From the NCBI GenBank assembly GCA_016195825.1, contig JACPYV010000080.1:1-62116 (forward strand): a stretch of 62,116 nt of DNA. Direction: 5' to 3'. This DNA comes from Burkholderiales bacterium (GTDB lineage Bacteria > Pseudomonadota > Gammaproteobacteria > Burkholderiales > Burkholderiaceae_C). This document shows positions 18,497-26,755 of this stretch, in pieces. A program made the position numbers and the translations under genes. Within the stretch, counting starts at the first letter, position 1, and every line of letters starts with the position of its first letter. Below the pieces are notes generated by a model that did no database searches, was not told where the DNA came from, and saw only the letters and a program-made list of their open reading frames with translations.

Positions 18497-19379
18497 CGCG
18501 GCGCTGCTTGCGCTGTGCCTGGGCTGGGCGCACGCGGCCGACGGCCCCACGCTCACGCGGGTGCGGGACACCGGCGTCATCGTCATCGGCTACCGACCGG
18601 CCTCGCTGCCGTTTTCCTACCTGGACGCGCAGCTGCGCCCAACCGGCTACACGGTCGAGCTGTGCGATCGCATCGTCGCCGCCGTGCGCACCAGGCTGCA
18701 GTTGCCCGACATTGAAGTGCGGCGCGTCGAGGTCGCATCCGCCACGCGCATGCCGCTGGTCATCAACGGCACGCTGGACCTGGAATGCGGCATCACGACG
18801 CACACCGCCGAGCGGGCGCGCAACCAGGCCTTCTCGATGACCATCTTCGTCGCCGAGACGCGGCTGATGACGCGCGGCGGCGAGCGCGTGCAAGGCCTGG
18901 CCGACCTGCGTGGGCTGGCCGTGGCGTCCACCATCGGCACGACCAGCATCCAGCATCTGGCCAAGGTCAACGAGCAGAAGGGTCTGGGCATCCGCATCCT
19001 CGGCGGACTGGACGACCCCGAGGGCTTCCAGATGTTGCGCAGTGGCCGCGCGTCGGCCTTCCTGATGGACGACGTGCTGCTGCGCAGCCTGCTGGCCCAG
19101 CAGGGGCCGGGCGCGGAGGACTACCGCATCTCCGACCAGGCACTGACGGTGGAGCCCTATGCCATCGGCCTGCGCAAGGGCGACCCGCAGTTCAAGGCGC
19201 TGGTGGACGAGGTGCTGGCGGGGCTGTACCGCAGCGGCGAGATCCATGCGATCTATCGCCGTTGGTTCGAACAGCCGCTGCCGGCGCTGGGGCTGAACCT
19301 GAAGCTGCCCATGAGTGCGGCCTTCCGCCGCGTCATCGCGAAGCCGACCGATTCGCCGGACCCCGACAAGTACCGTTAG
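18474..19379 (+). CDS. Family 3 extracellular solute-binding protein (glutamate/aspartate-like)
   Basis: 301 residues. Signal peptide about 1-21 ending AHAAD. The start of the mature domain, LTRVRDTGVIVIGYRPASLPFSYLD, and the CGITTHTAERARNQAFS segment identify a PBPb/family 3 amino-acid binding protein resembling GltI. It binds its ligand in the periplasm for an ABC importer, but no cognate permease or ATPase genes adjoin it, so it is an orphan here. The ATG at 18474 overlaps rarA by 23 nt, indicating translational coupling. Ligand specificity is inferred from overall similarity to glutamate/aspartate binders, not shown. Confidence 0.82.
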   Translation: MKRLARLSAALLALCLGWAHAADGPTLTRVRDTGVIVIGYRPASLPFSYLDAQLRPTGYTVELCDRIVAAVRTRLQLPDIEVRRVEVASATRMPLVINGTLDLECGITTHTAERARNQAFSMTIFVAETRLMTRGGERVQGLADLRGLAVASTIGTTSIQHLAKVNEQKGLGIRILGGLDDPEGFQMLRSGRASAFLMDDVLLRSLLAQQGPGAEDYRISDQALTVEPYAIGLRKGDPQFKALVDEVLAGLYRSGEIHAIYRRWFEQPLPALGLNLKLPMSAAFRRVIAKPTDSPDPDKYR

Positions 19380-19385
19380 CCTCGC

Positions 19386-20726
19386 TCAGCGGAACGCATC
19401 CAGCTGGATGCCATGTCGGTTCAGCTTGTCGTACAGCGTCTTGCGCGGCGTTCCCAGCAGCTCCATCGCAGCCGGCACCTTGCCCTGGCAGCGGCGCAGC
19501 GCCTGCTCGATCAACGTCTTCTCGATGAGGTCCATCTGCCGTGCCAGGTTCAGCGCCGGCACCGCCTGCAGCGCGGCCTGCGGGTCGAGGTCGTCCAGCG
19601 CCAGCACGAAGCGGTCGGCCGCGTTGCGGATCTCGCGCACGTTGCCGGGCCAGTCGTGCGCCATCAGCTCGCGCAGCTTCTCGGGTGACAGCTCCGGCGC
19701 GGCGCGCTCGTAGCGGACGCAGGCCTGCACGACGAAGTGCTCGAACAGCAGTGGAATATCTTCGCGGCGCTCGCGCAGCGGCGGCAGCTTGAGCGTCGCG
19801 ATGTTGAGGCGGTAGTAGAGGTCGTTGCGGAACTCGTTCTTGGCCGCCTGCTCGCGCAGGTCGGACTTGCTGGCGGCGATGAAGCGCACGTTGATCGGCA
19901 GCTCCTCGTTGGACCCCAGCCGCTCAATTCGACGCTCCTGCAGCACGCGCAGCAGCTTGATCTGCAGCGCGATGGGCATGGTCTCGATCTCGTCCAGCAG
20001 CAACGTGCCGCCGTTGGCATGCTCGATCTTGCCGATGCGCCGCTTGGCGGCCGAGGTGAACGAGCCGGCCTCGTGGCCGAAGAGTTCGCTCTCGAAAAGC
20101 GCCTCGGGCAAGCCGCCGCAGTTGATGGCGACGAAGTGGCGGTCGCGGCGTGCGCTCTGGTCGTGCAGGCAGCGTGCAACCAGCTCCTTGCCGGTGCCCG
20201 TCTCGCCGACGATGAGGACATCGGCCGAAGTGCCCGCCAGGTTCAGCACCTGGCGGCGCAGCTGCTGCATGGCCGGCGACTGGCCCAGCAGCGCGGCCTC
20301 GATGCCGCTGGCGCGCTGCAACTGCGCGCGCAACTCGTCGGCCGAGTGGCGCAGCGTGCGCAGGTCCAGCGCGCGGCAGGCCACGTCCAGCAGGCGCTCG
20401 GGCGCGAACGGCTTCTCGATGAAGTCGTAGGCGCCGGCGCGCATGGACTGCACGGCCATCGCCACGTCGCCGTGGGCGGTGATGAGGATGGTGGGGATGC
20501 CCGGGTCGGTCGCCTGCACATGGGCCAGCAGCGCGCGGCCGTCCATGCCGGGCAGGCGCACGTCGGTGATGACGATCAGCGGAGCGCCGGGCTGGATGTG
20601 GGGCAGGGCCTCCTCGGCGCTGCGGCAAGGGACGACGACCAGGCCTTCCAGTTCCAGCGTCTGCGTGAGGCTGACCCGCACTGGCAGGTCGTCCTCGACG
20701 AACACGACCTTGTAGCCCTCAAACAT
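19386..20726 (-). CDS. DctD-like sigma-54-dependent response regulator
   Basis: 446 residues. Receiver domain (about 1-120; Asp in VITDVRLPGMDG, Lys in DFIEKPFAPE), AAA+ sigma-54 interaction domain (Walker A VGETGTGKE about 168-176, Walker B TLLLDEIETMP about 240) and a C-terminal Fis-type helix-turn-helix (AMELLGTPRKTLYDKLNRHG). The L1 loop reads GSFTSA (about 219-224) instead of the canonical GAFTGA that contacts sigma-54. ATG 20726 is chosen over the in-frame TTG at 20741 because GGAGAG lies correctly in front of it. It overlaps the kinase gene by 8 nt. By similarity it would respond to C4-dicarboxylates, but no dicarboxylate transporter is present; a sigma-54 promoter drives the adjacent liv operon. 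Confidence 0.9.
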   Translation of the reverse strand: MFEGYKVVFVEDDLPVRVSLTQTLELEGLVVVPCRSAEEALPHIQPGAPLIVITDVRLPGMDGRALLAHVQATDPGIPTILITAHGDVAMAVQSMRAGAYDFIEKPFAPERLLDVACRALDLRTLRHSADELRAQLQRASGIEAALLGQSPAMQQLRRQVLNLAGTSADVLIVGETGTGKELVARCLHDQSARRDRHFVAINCGGLPEALFESELFGHEAGSFTSAAKRRIGKIEHANGGTLLLDEIETMPIALQIKLLRVLQERRIERLGSNEELPINVRFIAASKSDLREQAAKNEFRNDLYYRLNIATLKLPPLRERREDIPLLFEHFVVQACVRYERAAPELSPEKLRELMAHDWPGNVREIRNAADRFVLALDDLDPQAALQAVPALNLARQMDLIEKTLIEQALRRCQGKVPAAMELLGTPRKTLYDKLNRHGIQLDAFR

Positions 20727-22659
20727 CTTGGTGCTCTCCAAATAGCGCTGGGCCGCCCCGAGCTCTTTCAGCCCCCTCGAGGGGTAGGGCAGGCTCTGCC
20801 TGGCCGTGGGGAGCTATTCGATCGACGGCTAGGTCGAACTCGAAACTCATGCCGTGCTGCAGCCGCTCGGCGCGCAACGTGCCGCCGAACTCATGCACGA
20901 TCTTGGCCGAAATTACCAGGCCCAAGCCCAGCCCTTCGCCGGCCGGCTTGGTGGTGAAGAAGGGCTCGAAGAGGTGTTGCAGTTGCTCGTCGCTGACGCC
21001 CGCGCCGCTGTCCTGCACCTTGACGAGCACGCGCCGACCCGCATCCAGCGAGACGGTTTGCACCTGCAGCAGGCGCTCGGGCTCGTTCTGCATCGCGTCG
21101 ATGGCGTTGCCGAACAGGTTGACCAGTACCTGCTCCAGCCGGTTGGCCTCGGCGCGCACGCGCAGGCCCGCCGGCACGGTGATGTCGGCTTGCAGGTCCA
21201 GCGCGCGGCTGCGGTGCTCCAGCAGCAGCAATGCGTTGCGCACGCAGTCCAGCAGTGGCACGGCGCCCGTCACCTGCTCGTCGGCCTTGCGCGCAAAGCT
21301 CTTCAGTTGGCGTGTGATCTGGCTCATGCGCTCTACCATGTCATCCATGATCTGCAGGTTGGCGGCAACCGCATCCTGCCGGCCGCTTTCCAGCAGGCGG
21401 ATGGAGTTGCGCGCCAGCGCGCGCAGCGCCGTCAGTGGCTGGTTGACCTCGTGCGACAGCCCGGCCGACATCTGCCCCAGCACGGCCAGCTTGCTGGCCT
21501 GCAGCAGTTCGCCCTCGGTCTGCAGGCGCTGGGCGATCTGGCTCTTCAGCGCGTCGTTGGTCTGACGCAGCTCGGCGGTGCGGCTGTCCACCAGCTGTTC
21601 CAGCTGGGCATGCGTCTGCTGCAAGTCGGTCTGCGCCTTGAAAAGTTGTCGTAGCGCCCGCCGCCGTGACGACAGATACAGCGCCAGCAGGCCGATGCTG
21701 GCGCCGAACGCCGCGCCGCCCCAGGCGGCCAACTGGGCGCGCTGGCGCACCTCGGTCAGGTCTGACAAGGCCACCAGGCGTAGCCCCAGCGGCACGAGCT
21801 GGCGCTGCTGGGCCAGCATGGGGCGGCTTGCTGAAATGCCGGGCAGCGGCAGCTGTACCTGCTGGCCCTGGTGCACCTCCAGCGTCACGGGCAGGTCCAG
21901 GTCCGGGCCGATGGCCTGGGGATAGCGCGCGCTGGCCTGCAAGGCCTGGCGGCGTGACGGATCTGCATGATCGAGCACGGCGTACTTCCAGGCCTGCACC
22001 GAGCTCATGATGACCACGTCTTGGTCGTCGGCGACGAGGATGCGCTCGCCCTGCGAGCGCAGGCCGAGGTCCACCCACGTGGCCTCTAGCGGCGCGAGGT
22101 TGAAGCGCACGACGATCACCCCGACCGGTCGATTGGCCTGCCGCAGCGGGTGCAGCAGGTAAAAGTCCGTGCTGCCCGTGCCGGGATCGGCGGCGAAGAA
22201 GTGGCTGCGGCCCTGGGCCAGCGCTTCTGGCAGCCGGGCAGGTGGCGTCAGCCCCTCGCTGGCGGACAAGACCTGGCCCTGCGCGTCGGCGACGAAGATC
22301 TGGTGCGTGCCGGCGCGCACGTTGACGCGGGCAAGCATCTGGCTTGCCAGGCGGCGGCGCTCGGCGTCCTGGGGCGACAGGATCAGCGCCTGCAGCGTCG
22401 GGTCGATGGCCAGCAGGCTGGGCAGTGAGGCGTGGCGGCCCAGCTCGGCGGCGAGGTTCGAGGCGTACAGCTCCAGCCGCTCGGTGCTGAGGGCGGACAG
22501 CTGCTCGCGGCCGCTGCGTTCACTCAAGCGGTGCGCGAGCACGAAGCCGAGCACCATCAACAGGCCCGTCGCGAAGAGATAGAAGCCGGGCCGGCTCAAA
22601 AGCCGGCGCAGACGCAGCGCAGGGGTGCGCGGACGGGAAAAGGAAGAGGACACAACCAT
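20719..22659 (-). CDS. DctB-like sensor histidine kinase, C-terminus extended by an intergenic repeat
   Basis: 646 residues. TM1 about 27-47, a large double-PAS-type periplasmic sensor, TM2 about 303-322, a coiled coil with LEQLVDSRTAELRQTNDALK, H-box GLSHEVNQPLTALRA (His about 401), N-box NLFGNAIDAM, and G-boxes DSGAGVS and GLGLGLVIS. This is the DctB type that senses C4-dicarboxylates in characterised members. The conserved domain ends near FEFDLAVD; the last roughly 29 residues (after DRIAPHGQAEPALP) are translated from a copy of the dispersed intergenic repeat. The ATG 22659 start gives the TM1 leader MVVSSSFSR. Downstream regulator overlaps by 8 nt. Confidence 0.88.
   Translation of the reverse strand: MVVSSSFSRPRTPALRLRRLLSRPGFYLFATGLLMVLGFVLAHRLSERSGREQLSALSTERLELYASNLAAELGRHASLPSLLAIDPTLQALILSPQDAERRRLASQMLARVNVRAGTHQIFVADAQGQVLSASEGLTPPARLPEALAQGRSHFFAADPGTGSTDFYLLHPLRQANRPVGVIVVRFNLAPLEATWVDLGLRSQGERILVADDQDVVIMSSVQAWKYAVLDHADPSRRQALQASARYPQAIGPDLDLPVTLEVHQGQQVQLPLPGISASRPMLAQQRQLVPLGLRLVALSDLTEVRQRAQLAAWGGAAFGASIGLLALYLSSRRRALRQLFKAQTDLQQTHAQLEQLVDSRTAELRQTNDALKSQIAQRLQTEGELLQASKLAVLGQMSAGLSHEVNQPLTALRALARNSIRLLESGRQDAVAANLQIMDDMVERMSQITRQLKSFARKADEQVTGAVPLLDCVRNALLLLEHRSRALDLQADITVPAGLRVRAEANRLEQVLVNLFGNAIDAMQNEPERLLQVQTVSLDAGRRVLVKVQDSGAGVSDEQLQHLFEPFFTTKPAGEGLGLGLVISAKIVHEFGGTLRAERLQHGMSFEFDLAVDRIAPHGQAEPALPLEGAERARGGPALFGEHQDV
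20735..20826 (-). repeat. Dispersed intergenic repeat, copy R4, inside the dctB-like 3' end
   Basis: Core CCCCCTCGAGGGG with the flank GGGCCGCCCCGAGCTC, related to R8 and to the reverse of R2/R7. Here it is translated as the C-terminal tail of the kinase. Confidence 0.6.
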
Positions 22660-22836
22660 GGCAGACCGCCGCGTAGTTTGCCCACGCCCGGCGCACGTTG
22701 GCGTGTGCCAAGGCGGTTTTTTAGGGCCTGGCGAAGAACCGCCTGTGCGCCGTGCGGTTTGTGCGGATTTCCGCCCAGGTTTTGCTGCTCCACACTCGTG
22801 AAATCCGACCTTGACCGCTCTCTTGGGACGGATCAA

Positions 22837-22858
22837 ACGGTCGGCTGTTTCAGACCGT
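22837..22858. promoter_or_regulatory. Dyad symmetry upstream of the liv sigma-54 promoter
   Basis: ACGGTC-N10-GACCGT, a perfect 6+6 inverted repeat about 40 nt upstream of the -24 element in the dctB/livH divergent region. It could be an activator site, although it is nearer than most enhancer-type sites. A looser half-site lies near 22810-22835. Confidence 0.35.
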
Positions 22859-22885
22859 CGGTGAATACCCTTGAAACGCCTTGAT

Positions 22886-22900
22886 TGGCACGAGGGTTGC
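22886..22900 (+). promoter_or_regulatory. Sigma-54 (RpoN) promoter of livHMGF
   Basis: TGGCAC-N5-TTGC (22886-22891 and 22897-22900) matches the -24/-12 consensus at every conserved position, with the required spacing of GG and GC. The expected start site is near 22911, about 47 nt before livH. Confidence 0.78.
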
Positions 22901-22957
22901 GATTTGTCCCTGGTCGCGTGGCGCATGCTGCGCCCAACAAAATCTTCTGGAGCCCTC

Positions 22958-23881
22958 ATGGAGACTCTGATTCAACAGATCATCAACGGCCTGGTGCTGG
23001 GGAGCATGTATGCCCTCGTCGCCCTGGGCTACACGATGGTCTACGGCATCATCAACCTCATCAATTTCGCTCACGGCGAGATCCTGATGGTGGGCGCCAT
23101 GGTCAGCTGGACGCTGGTCACACTGCTGGCGGATTCCGGCATCCCCGGCTGGCTGCTGATGTTGATCGGGCTGGCGGCCGCCATCGTCGTCTGCTCGCTG
23201 CTGAACTATGCGGTCGAGAAGATCGCCTACCGGCCGCTGCGCAATGCTCCGCGCCTCGCCCCCTTGATCACGGCGATGGGCATGTCGCTGCTGCTGCAGG
23301 TGCTGGCGATGATCATCTGGAAGCCAAACCCCAAGCCCTTCCCGCTGTTGCTGCCGACGACGCCGTTTGACCTGGGGGGGCCGGTCATCACCGTCACGCA
23401 GTGCCTGATCCTGGGCCTCACAGTGGCCATCCTAGCGGGGCTGATGTACCTCGTGAACTTCACCAAGCTGGGCCGTGCGATGCGTGCCACCGCCGAGAAC
23501 CCGCGCGTGGCCGGCCTGATGGGCGTGAAACCCGACTTCATCATCTCCACCACCTTCGTCATCGGCGCTGCGCTTGCTGCCGTCGCCGGCCTGATGTGGG
23601 CCGCCAACTACGGCACCGTGCAGCACACCATGGGCTTCATGCCCGGGCTGAAGGCCTTCACGGCGGCCGTGCTGGGGGGTATCGGCAACCTGGCTGGCGC
23701 GGTGGTGGGTGGCGTGCTGCTGGGCCTCATCGAGGCCATCGGCGCGGGCTACCTGGGTGATCTGACCGGCGGTGTGCTGGGCAGCCACTACGCCGACATC
23801 TTCGCCTTCATCGCCCTCATCCTCGTGCTGACGCTGCGGCCCTCGGGCCTGCTGGGTGAACGCGTGGCGGACCGTGCCTGA
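22958..23881 (+). CDS. livH: Branched-chain amino acid ABC transporter permease LivH
   Basis: 307 residues, about eight TM helices. LivH features: start METLIQQIINGLVLGSMYAL, LGYTMVYGIINLINFAHGEILMVGA, then the cytoplasmic coupling region AMRATAENPRVAGLMG. First gene of livH-livM-livG-livF. ATG 22958 is preferred over the upstream in-frame ATG at 22871, which lies before the sigma-54 promoter. Preceded by TCTGGAG. Substrate class (branched-chain amino acids, or another hydrophobic amino acid, amide or urea) cannot be fixed without the binding protein, which is not in the window. Confidence 0.9.
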   Translation: METLIQQIINGLVLGSMYALVALGYTMVYGIINLINFAHGEILMVGAMVSWTLVTLLADSGIPGWLLMLIGLAAAIVVCSLLNYAVEKIAYRPLRNAPRLAPLITAMGMSLLLQVLAMIIWKPNPKPFPLLLPTTPFDLGGPVITVTQCLILGLTVAILAGLMYLVNFTKLGRAMRATAENPRVAGLMGVKPDFIISTTFVIGAALAAVAGLMWAANYGTVQHTMGFMPGLKAFTAAVLGGIGNLAGAVVGGVLLGLIEAIGAGYLGDLTGGVLGSHYADIFAFIALILVLTLRPSGLLGERVADRA

Positions 23882-23893
23882 GGAGACCCACAC

Positions 23894-24976
23894 ATGCAAG
23901 CCAAGAAACTCGTCACCTTCCTCGCCGCGGCCGTTGGCCTGCTGGTCGTGCCGCTGTTCGCGCAGCAGCTCGGCAACGGGCCGGTCCGCATCATCGACCT
24001 GGCGCTGCTCTACGTGCTGCTGGCGCTGGGCCTGAACATCGTGGTCGGCTACGCCGGCCTGCTGGACCTGGGCTACGTGGCCTTCTACGCGGTCGGCTCC
24101 TACATGTTCGCGCTGATGGCCAGCCCGCACCTGAGCGAGAACTTCGAGGCCATCCAGGCTGCGTTCCCGACCGGTCTGCACTCGCCGCTGTGGCTGGTGA
24201 TCCCCGCCGGCGCGGCGCTTGCTGCCTTCTTCGGCGTCATGCTCGGAGCGCCGACCTTGAAGCTGCGCGGCGACTACCTCGCCATCGTCACGCTGGGCTT
24301 CGGCGAAATCATCCGCGTGTTCCTGAACAACCTGGAGTACCCGGTCAACATCACCAACGGCCCGCGCGGCATCGGCCAGATCGACTCCTTCCACATCTTC
24401 GGGGTGGACCTGGGCAAGTCGCTGCAAGTCGGCGACTACACGCTGCCCTCGGTGACGCTTTACTACTACCTGTTCTTGGCCCTCGTGGTGGCGGGCGTGG
24501 TGATCTGCTACCGGCTGGAGAACTCGCGCATCGGCCGCGCCTGGATGGCCATCCGCGAGGACGAGATCGCAGCCAAGGCCATGGGCATCAACACCCGCAA
24601 CCTCAAGCTGCTGGCCTTCGGCATGGGCGCCACCTTCGGCGGCGTATCGGGCTCGATGTTCGCGAGCTTCCAGGGCTTCGTGTCGCCCGAGTCCTTCAGC
24701 CTGCAGGAGTCGGTCATGATCGTCGCGATGGTGGTGTTGGGCGGCATCGGCCACATCCCCGGCGTCATCCTCGGCGCGCTGATGCTGTCGGCCCTGCCCG
24801 AGGTGCTGCGCTATGTGGCCGGCGACATCCAGAGCATGACGGGCGGCCGCATCGACGCGTCCATCCTGCGCCAGCTGCTCGTCGCGCTGGCCATGATTTC
24901 CATCATGCTGATCCGGCCGCGCGGCCTGTGGCCTTCGCCCGAGCACGGCAAGGCAGCTCCGGCCCCGGCAAAGTGA
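23894..24976 (+). CDS. livM: Branched-chain amino acid ABC transporter permease LivM
   Basis: 360 residues, the second permease of the LIV-type importer. Signature segments are LLALGLNIVVGYAGLLDLGYVAFYAVGSY near residues 40-70 and, in the coupling loop, AWMAIREDEIAAKAMGIN. It begins 12 nt after livH with a GAGGAG ribosome-binding site and is followed 13 nt later by livG. Typical LivM length. Forms a heterodimeric channel with LivH in the inner membrane. Confidence 0.93.
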   Translation: MQAKKLVTFLAAAVGLLVVPLFAQQLGNGPVRIIDLALLYVLLALGLNIVVGYAGLLDLGYVAFYAVGSYMFALMASPHLSENFEAIQAAFPTGLHSPLWLVIPAGAALAAFFGVMLGAPTLKLRGDYLAIVTLGFGEIIRVFLNNLEYPVNITNGPRGIGQIDSFHIFGVDLGKSLQVGDYTLPSVTLYYYLFLALVVAGVVICYRLENSRIGRAWMAIREDEIAAKAMGINTRNLKLLAFGMGATFGGVSGSMFASFQGFVSPESFSLQESVMIVAMVVLGGIGHIPGVILGALMLSALPEVLRYVAGDIQSMTGGRIDASILRQLLVALAMISIMLIRPRGLWPSPEHGKAAPAPAK

Positions 24977-24989
24977 GGGAGGCGAACCC

Positions 24990-25775
24990 ATGAGCACCCA
25001 CAACAACATCGTTCTCAACGTCAGCGGCGCGTCCAAGCGCTTTGGCGGCGTGCAAGCCCTGTCCGATGTCGGCATCCAGATCCAGCGCGGCCAGGTCTAC
25101 GGCCTGATCGGCCCCAACGGCGCCGGCAAGACGACCTTCTTCAATGTCATCACCGGCCTTTACGTGCCGGATGGCGGCAGCTTCTCGCTGGGCGGTACGC
25201 CCTACACGCCGCAGGCCGTGCACCAGGTCGCCAAGGCCGGCATCGCGCGCACCTTCCAGAACATCCGCCTGTTTGCCGACATGACGGCGCTCGAGAACGT
25301 GATGGTGGGCCGGCACATCCGCACCAAGTCCGGCCTGATCGGTGCCGTGTTTCGCACGCCTCAGTTCAAGGCCGAGGAGGCTGCGATCAAGGCGCGCGCC
25401 CAGGAGCTGCTGGACTATGTCGGCATTGGCAAGTACGCGGAGTTCAAGGCGCGCACGCTGAGCTACGGCGACCAGCGCCGCCTGGAGATCGCGCGTGCGC
25501 TGGCCACCGACCCGCAGCTGATCGCGCTGGACGAACCCGCCGCCGGTATGAACGCGACCGAGAAGGTCGTGCTGCGCGAGTTGATCGACCGCATCCGCAA
25601 CGACGGTCGCACCATCCTGCTCATCGAGCACGACGTGAAGCTGGTCATGGGCCTGTGCGACCGTGTGACCGTGCTGGACTACGGCAAGCAGATCGCCGAA
25701 GGCACGCCGGCCGAGGTGCAGAACAACGAGAAGGTGATCGAGGCCTATCTGGGCGCCGGTCACAAAGCCCACTGA
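24990..25775 (+). CDS. livG: LIV-type ABC transporter ATPase LivG
   Basis: 261 residues. Walker [16 protein letters not shown] (about 38-48), ABC signature LSYGDQRRLEIARAL, Walker B LIALDEPAAGMN and the H-loop LLIEHDVKLVMG. The LSYGDQRRLE signature and the AAGMN continuation are characteristic of LivG rather than LivF. It energises LivHM together with LivF. Followed by a 115-nt spacer containing repeat R5 before livF. Confidence 0.94.
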   Translation: MSTHNNIVLNVSGASKRFGGVQALSDVGIQIQRGQVYGLIGPNGAGKTTFFNVITGLYVPDGGSFSLGGTPYTPQAVHQVAKAGIARTFQNIRLFADMTALENVMVGRHIRTKSGLIGAVFRTPQFKAEEAAIKARAQELLDYVGIGKYAEFKARTLSYGDQRRLEIARALATDPQLIALDEPAAGMNATEKVVLRELIDRIRNDGRTILLIEHDVKLVMGLCDRVTVLDYGKQIAEGTPAEVQNNEKVIEAYLGAGHKAH

Positions 25776-25777
25776 TG

Positions 25778-25862
25778 GCCCACCCCCGTAGCGCTTCGCG
25801 CTCCCCCTCTTGGGGGCGCACCCGATGGCCTGGTAGAGCCAGTTCCACGGGTGCTGCCGGGG
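25778..25862 (+). repeat. Dispersed intergenic repeat, copy R5, within the liv operon
   Basis: CCCCCTCTTGGGGGCGC core followed by GATGGCCTGG, AGAGCCAG and a CACGGGTGCTGC end. It aligns well with R6 downstream of livF. It splits an otherwise tightly packed operon between livG and livF. Confidence 0.7.
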
Positions 25863-25890
25863 AATCCACGACGTGAATTGAGAGATCGAT

Positions 25891-26610
25891 ATGACAACAA
25901 AGCAAACCCTGCTCAAGGTCACGGGCCTGAAGGTCGCGTACGGCGGCATCCAGGCCGTCAAGGGCGTCAGCTTCGAGGTGCGCGAGGGCGAACTGGTGTC
26001 GCTGATCGGCGCCAACGGTGCAGGCAAGACGACCACGCTGAAGGCCATCACCGGCCTGCAGCCCGTGGCTGCCGGCAGCGTGGAGTACCTGGGCAGGGCC
26101 ATCAAGGGCCAGGGCGCCTGGGACCTGGCCAAGCAAGGCCTGGTGATGGTGCCTGAGGGCCGCGGCACGTTCACGCGCATGACCATCACCGAGAACCTGC
26201 TGATGGGCGCCTACAACCGCAAGGATGGCGAGATCGACGCGGACATCGACAAGGTGTTCGCGCTGTTCCCGCGCCTGAAGGAGCGCGCCAAGCAGCTGGC
26301 CGGCACCATGTCCGGCGGTGAGCAGCAGATGCTCGCTATGGGCCGTGCGCTGATGGCCCGGCCCAAGGTGCTGCTGCTGGATGAGCCGTCCATGGGCTTG
26401 TCACCCATCATGGTGGACAAGATCTTCGAGGTCGTGAACGACATCCACCAGCAGGGCGTCACTGTTCTGCTCGTTGAGCAGAACGCCAGCCGCGCGCTGC
26501 AGCTGGCCAACCGCGGCTACGTGATGGAGTCCGGCGAAGTGACGATGGAAGGTGAGGGCAAGGCGCTGCTGAACGATCCCAAGGTGCGCGCTGCCTACCT
26601 TGGCGAATAG
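25891..26610 (+). CDS. livF: LIV-type ABC transporter ATPase LivF
   Basis: 239 residues, the usual LivF length. Walker A SLIGANGAGKTTTLKAI, ABC signature MSGGEQQMLAMGRALM, Walker B VLLLDEPSMGLSP and H-loop LLVEQNASRAL. The GEQQMLA signature and EPSMGLSP are diagnostic of LivF. It ends the operon; a repeat copy and a perfect 15-bp hairpin follow. Confidence 0.94.
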   Translation: MTTKQTLLKVTGLKVAYGGIQAVKGVSFEVREGELVSLIGANGAGKTTTLKAITGLQPVAAGSVEYLGRAIKGQGAWDLAKQGLVMVPEGRGTFTRMTITENLLMGAYNRKDGEIDADIDKVFALFPRLKERAKQLAGTMSGGEQQMLAMGRALMARPKVLLLDEPSMGLSPIMVDKIFEVVNDIHQQGVTVLLVEQNASRALQLANRGYVMESGEVTMEGEGKALLNDPKVRAAYLGE

Positions 26611-26611
26611 A

Positions 26612-26695
26612 CGCCTATCCCCGAGGCGCTGACGCGCCTCCCCTCAAAGGGGGCGCCGCCAGTGGCCTGGCAAAGCCAGCTCCATGGTGGCTGCT
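26612..26695 (+). repeat. Dispersed intergenic repeat, copy R6
   Basis: Core CCCCTCAAAGGGGGCGCC followed by AGTGGCCTGGCAAAGCCAGC and a GGTGGCTGCTGG end; the closest relatives in the window are R5 and R9. Confidence 0.7.
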
Positions 26696-26702
26696 GGATG
26701 AA

Positions 26703-26742
26703 CAAACGCCTGGCAGTTCACACTGCCAGGCGTTTGTGTTTG
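26703..26742. terminator. Bidirectional terminator between livF and phoD
   Basis: Perfect 15-bp stem CAAACGCCTGGCAGT (26703-26717) with ACTGCCAGGCGTTTG (26722-26736) and a TCAC loop. T-rich flanks lie on both strands between convergent genes. Confidence 0.78.
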
Positions 26743-26755
26743 GAGCCCGTGTGGC

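Noticed and set aside
18474..19379. Solute-binding protein as the missing component of livHMGF
   Set aside because: It belongs to family 3 amino-acid binders (GltI-like), not the LivJ/K Leu/Ile/Val type, and lies convergent to the dctBD-like genes.
20741..20741. TTG start for the DctD-like regulator
   Set aside because: It is part of the ribosome-binding site (TTGGAGAG) of the better ATG at 20726.
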